Below are positions 62,112 to 64,000 of a stretch of 64,000 bases of DNA, one piece after another. The notes under the pieces were generated by a model. That model saw nothing but the letters and a program-made list of their open reading frames with translations, had not been told where the DNA came from and made no database searches. Position 1 is the first letter of the stretch, and each line of letters opens with the position of its first letter. Both the position numbers and the translations under genes were made by a program. Source of the stretch: Alcanivorax jadensis T9 (GTDB lineage: Bacteria > Pseudomonadota > Gammaproteobacteria > Pseudomonadales > Alcanivoracaceae); assembly GCF_000756655.1 (NCBI RefSeq), contig NZ_ARXU01000003.1:310001-374000 (forward strand). The letters are read 5' to 3'.

Positions 62112-63470
62112 ATGCCGTATATCCCCCATACCCCCGATGACGTGCGCGCCATGCTCGACGCCATTGGCGCCGACAGCATCGAAGACCTGTTCGATGAAAT
62201 CCCTGCGCACCTGAAAGCCGCTGGCAAACTCGACGCCCTGCCCGAAGGGCTGAGCGAAATGGACGTGACCCGGCTGATGAACGAGCGCGCGGCCATGGAT
62301 GCCGGCGCAGTGAGCTTCATCGGTGCCGGTGCTTACCAGCACCACATTCCGGCGGCGGTATGGGAGATTGCCACCCGCGGTGAGTTCTACACCGCCTACA
62401 CCCCTTACCAGGCGGAAGCCAGCCAGGGCACCCTGCAGGTAATCTACGAATTCCAGACCCTGATGACCCGGCTCACCGCCATGGACGTGAGCAACGCCTC
62501 CGTCTACGACGGCGCCTCCGGTCTGGCCGAAGCGGTGTTGATGAGCCTGCGCGCCAACCGCAAGAGCAAATCCCGCAAGGTGCTGGTGCCGGCGGCCCTG
62601 AATCCGCGCTACACCAGCGCCACCCAGGCCATCGTGGAGAACCAGGACGTAGCCCTGGAAACCGTGCCGTTCTGTCAGGAAAAAGGGCAGACCCTGGTCG
62701 ATTCTCTCAAGCCCCACGAAGGCGAAGACTTTGCGGCCCTGGTGATCAGCCAGCCCAATTACTTCGGTAGCCTGGAAGAAGTGGATGCCCTTACCGATTG
62801 GGCCCATGCCAACGGCATGCTGGTGATCGCGGTGGTGAACCCTACTGCCATGGCGTTGATCACGCCTCCCGGTGAGTGGGGCGCAGAGGGCGCCGATATC
62901 GTGGTCGGCGAAGGCCAGCCACTGGGCGTGCCGCTGTCTTCCGGTGGTCCCTACTTCGGATTCATGTGCTGCAAACAGAAATACGTGCGTCAGATGCCCG
63001 GTCGTATCATTGGCCGCACCGTGGACATGGAAGGCAAACAGGGTTTCACCCTCACCCTGCAGGCCCGCGAACAGCACATCCGTCGCTCCAAGGCCACCAG
63101 TAACATCTGTACCAACCAGGGCCTGGCCATGACGGCTGCCACCATCTACACCTCCTTGCTGGGGCCGGATGGCCTCACCAACGTGGCCGCCCACAGCCAT
63201 GCCAATACCCAGGCCCTGGCCGACAAGCTCACCGCCATCGACGGCGTGGAGCGCGCCTTTGTCGCGCCCACCTTCCACGAAGTGGTACTGACTCTGCCGA
63301 AACCGGCGGACCAGGTGCTGGTGGCCCTGGCCGAGAAAGATGTGCTGGGCGGTGTCAGCCTGGCTAACGACTATGGTATGGCCAACGCCATTCTGGTGAA
63401 TGCCACCGAAGTCCATTCCGAGCAGGATTTGCAGCTCTTCGAACAAGCCCTGAAGGAGGTGCTGGCATGA
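62112..63470 (+). CDS. gcvPA: Glycine dehydrogenase (decarboxylating) subunit 1
   Basis: A 452-residue protein matching the N-terminal half of the glycine cleavage P protein, in organisms where P is split in two. The opening [17 protein letters not shown], the early [16 protein letters not shown] and [15 protein letters not shown], and later [18 protein letters not shown] are diagnostic. The complex decarboxylates glycine with PLP, whose lysine lies on subunit 2. Its TGA overlaps the ATG of gcvPB (ATGA), so the subunits are made in balance. Confidence 0.95.
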   Translation: MPYIPHTPDDVRAMLDAIGADSIEDLFDEIPAHLKAAGKLDALPEGLSEMDVTRLMNERAAMDAGAVSFIGAGAYQHHIPAAVWEIATRGEFYTAYTPYQAEASQGTLQVIYEFQTLMTRLTAMDVSNASVYDGASGLAEAVLMSLRANRKSKSRKVLVPAALNPRYTSATQAIVENQDVALETVPFCQEKGQTLVDSLKPHEGEDFAALVISQPNYFGSLEEVDALTDWAHANGMLVIAVVNPTAMALITPPGEWGAEGADIVVGEGQPLGVPLSSGGPYFGFMCCKQKYVRQMPGRIIGRTVDMEGKQGFTLTLQAREQHIRRSKATSNICTNQGLAMTAATIYTSLLGPDGLTNVAAHSHANTQALADKLTAIDGVERAFVAPTFHEVVLTLPKPADQVLVALAEKDVLGGVSLANDYGMANAILVNATEVHSEQDLQLFEQALKEVLA

Positions 63471-64000
63471 GCGAGACACAACTGATTTTCCAACTGTCTC
63501 ACCCGGGCCGCAGTGCCACCTCCCAGGCGCCCAAGGCACTCAGCGACGACAAGCTGTCAGCCATTCCCGCGCACCTGCGTCGCAAGCAGAAGCCAGCCCT
63601 GCCGGAAGTGTCGGAAATGCAGGTGGTGCGCCACTACACCAACCTGTCCAGCAAGAACTTCGCCATCGACAAACAGTTCTACCCGCTGGGCTCCTGCACC
63701 ATGAAATATAACCCGCGCGGCGCCAACCGGGCCGCCATGCTGCCGGGCTTTCTCAACCGTCACCCGCTGGCGCCGGAAAGCCACAGCCAGGGTTTCCTTA
63801 GCTGCATGTTCGAACTGCAGAACTTTCTCAAGGAAGTGACCGGCATGAAGGGCGTGTCCCTGGCCCCCATGGCCGGTGCTCAGGGCGAATTCGCCGGCGT
63901 GGCCATGATCCGCGCCTACCACGAAGCCCGTGGCGATGAGGCGCGCACGGAAATCCTCATCCCCGAAGCCGCCCACGGCACCAACCCGGCCACCGCCGTC
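63467..64000 (+). CDS. gcvPB: Glycine dehydrogenase (decarboxylating) subunit 2, 5' part
   Basis: The first 178 codons of the PLP-binding half of the P protein, cut by the window end. Seen: [12 protein letters not shown] near the start, then [20 protein letters not shown], the [11 protein letters not shown] segment, [19 protein letters not shown] and [12 protein letters not shown]. The PLP lysine would lie beyond the window. AAGGAGG lies about 10 bp upstream inside gcvPA, and the start overlaps the gcvPA stop. Confidence 0.95.
   Translation, partial: MSETQLIFQLSHPGRSATSQAPKALSDDKLSAIPAHLRRKQKPALPEVSEMQVVRHYTNLSSKNFAIDKQFYPLGSCTMKYNPRGANRAAMLPGFLNRHPLAPESHSQGFLSCMFELQNFLKEVTGMKGVSLAPMAGAQGEFAGVAMIRAYHEARGDEARTEILIPEAAHGTNPATAV

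Overview
The window reads as one contiguous piece of a Gammaproteobacterial chromosome with a GC-rich, strongly third-position-GC coding style. Gene content and order (tkt-epd-pgk-fba; zapA-6S RNA-fthC; pepP-ubiH-ubiI; gcvT-gcvH-gcvPA-gcvPB; metK-SAH riboswitch-ahcY-metF) resemble the Pseudomonadales/Oceanospirillales. The paired outer-membrane barrels and Ig-type lipoproteins, class III alcohol dehydrogenase and fatty acid hydroxylase suggest a marine hydrocarbon degrader such as Alcanivorax. The genus is an inference from style and synteny, not proven here.

Layout. 1-6.3 kb: RND efflux adaptor tail and pump, a CaCA cation exchanger, an AI-2E-family permease and a DUF4397-like secreted protein. 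6.3-15.4 kb: a gene-remnant scar, ppnP, two lipolytic-type hydrolases, a MATE pump, a fatty acid hydroxylase/sterol desaturase divergent from an AraC regulator, a nitronate monooxygenase, an exported glutaredoxin and a GST. 15.4-19.2 kb: formaldehyde detoxification (fghA, frmA, divergent LysR, GFA-family protein). 19.2-24.5 kb: TRL-like lipoprotein, two uncharacterised genes, DegV, pyruvate kinase, YbaK-type deacylase. 24.5-29.8 kb: the activated methyl cycle (metF, ahcY with an SAH riboswitch, metK) and an ArsR-methyltransferase fusion regulator. 30-35.4 kb: tkt, epd, pgk, fba. 35.4-41.1 kb: META lipoprotein, flavin reductase, hydrolase, a secreted Ala/Glu/Lys helix protein, rpiA, ilvA and a 48-residue membrane peptide. 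41-47.7 kb: fthC, 6S RNA, zapA, a coiled-coil ZapB-like protein, ygfB, pepP, ubiH, ubiI. 47.7-50.4 kb: Fe(III) transporter binding protein and permease with a possible Fur box. 50.9-60.1 kb: a tandem duplication of a two-gene module (FadL-like barrel plus large Ig-like lipoprotein); the second barrel gene is broken by an 8-bp tandem duplication. 60.3-64 kb: glycine cleavage genes, cut by the window end in gcvPB.

Most intergenic space is filled by palindromic elements of two kinds. One is a REP-type family carrying GTAGGAGC ends, three copies of which share an internal core. The other is built from short arrays of 7-bp units (consensus ARYTNNN) that usually begin at a stop codon. Two of the latter have almost perfect inverted arms of four heptads. 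No CRISPR array, tRNA, rRNA or transposase was seen. The best candidates for something undescribed are the duplicated barrel-lipoprotein module and the heptad elements.
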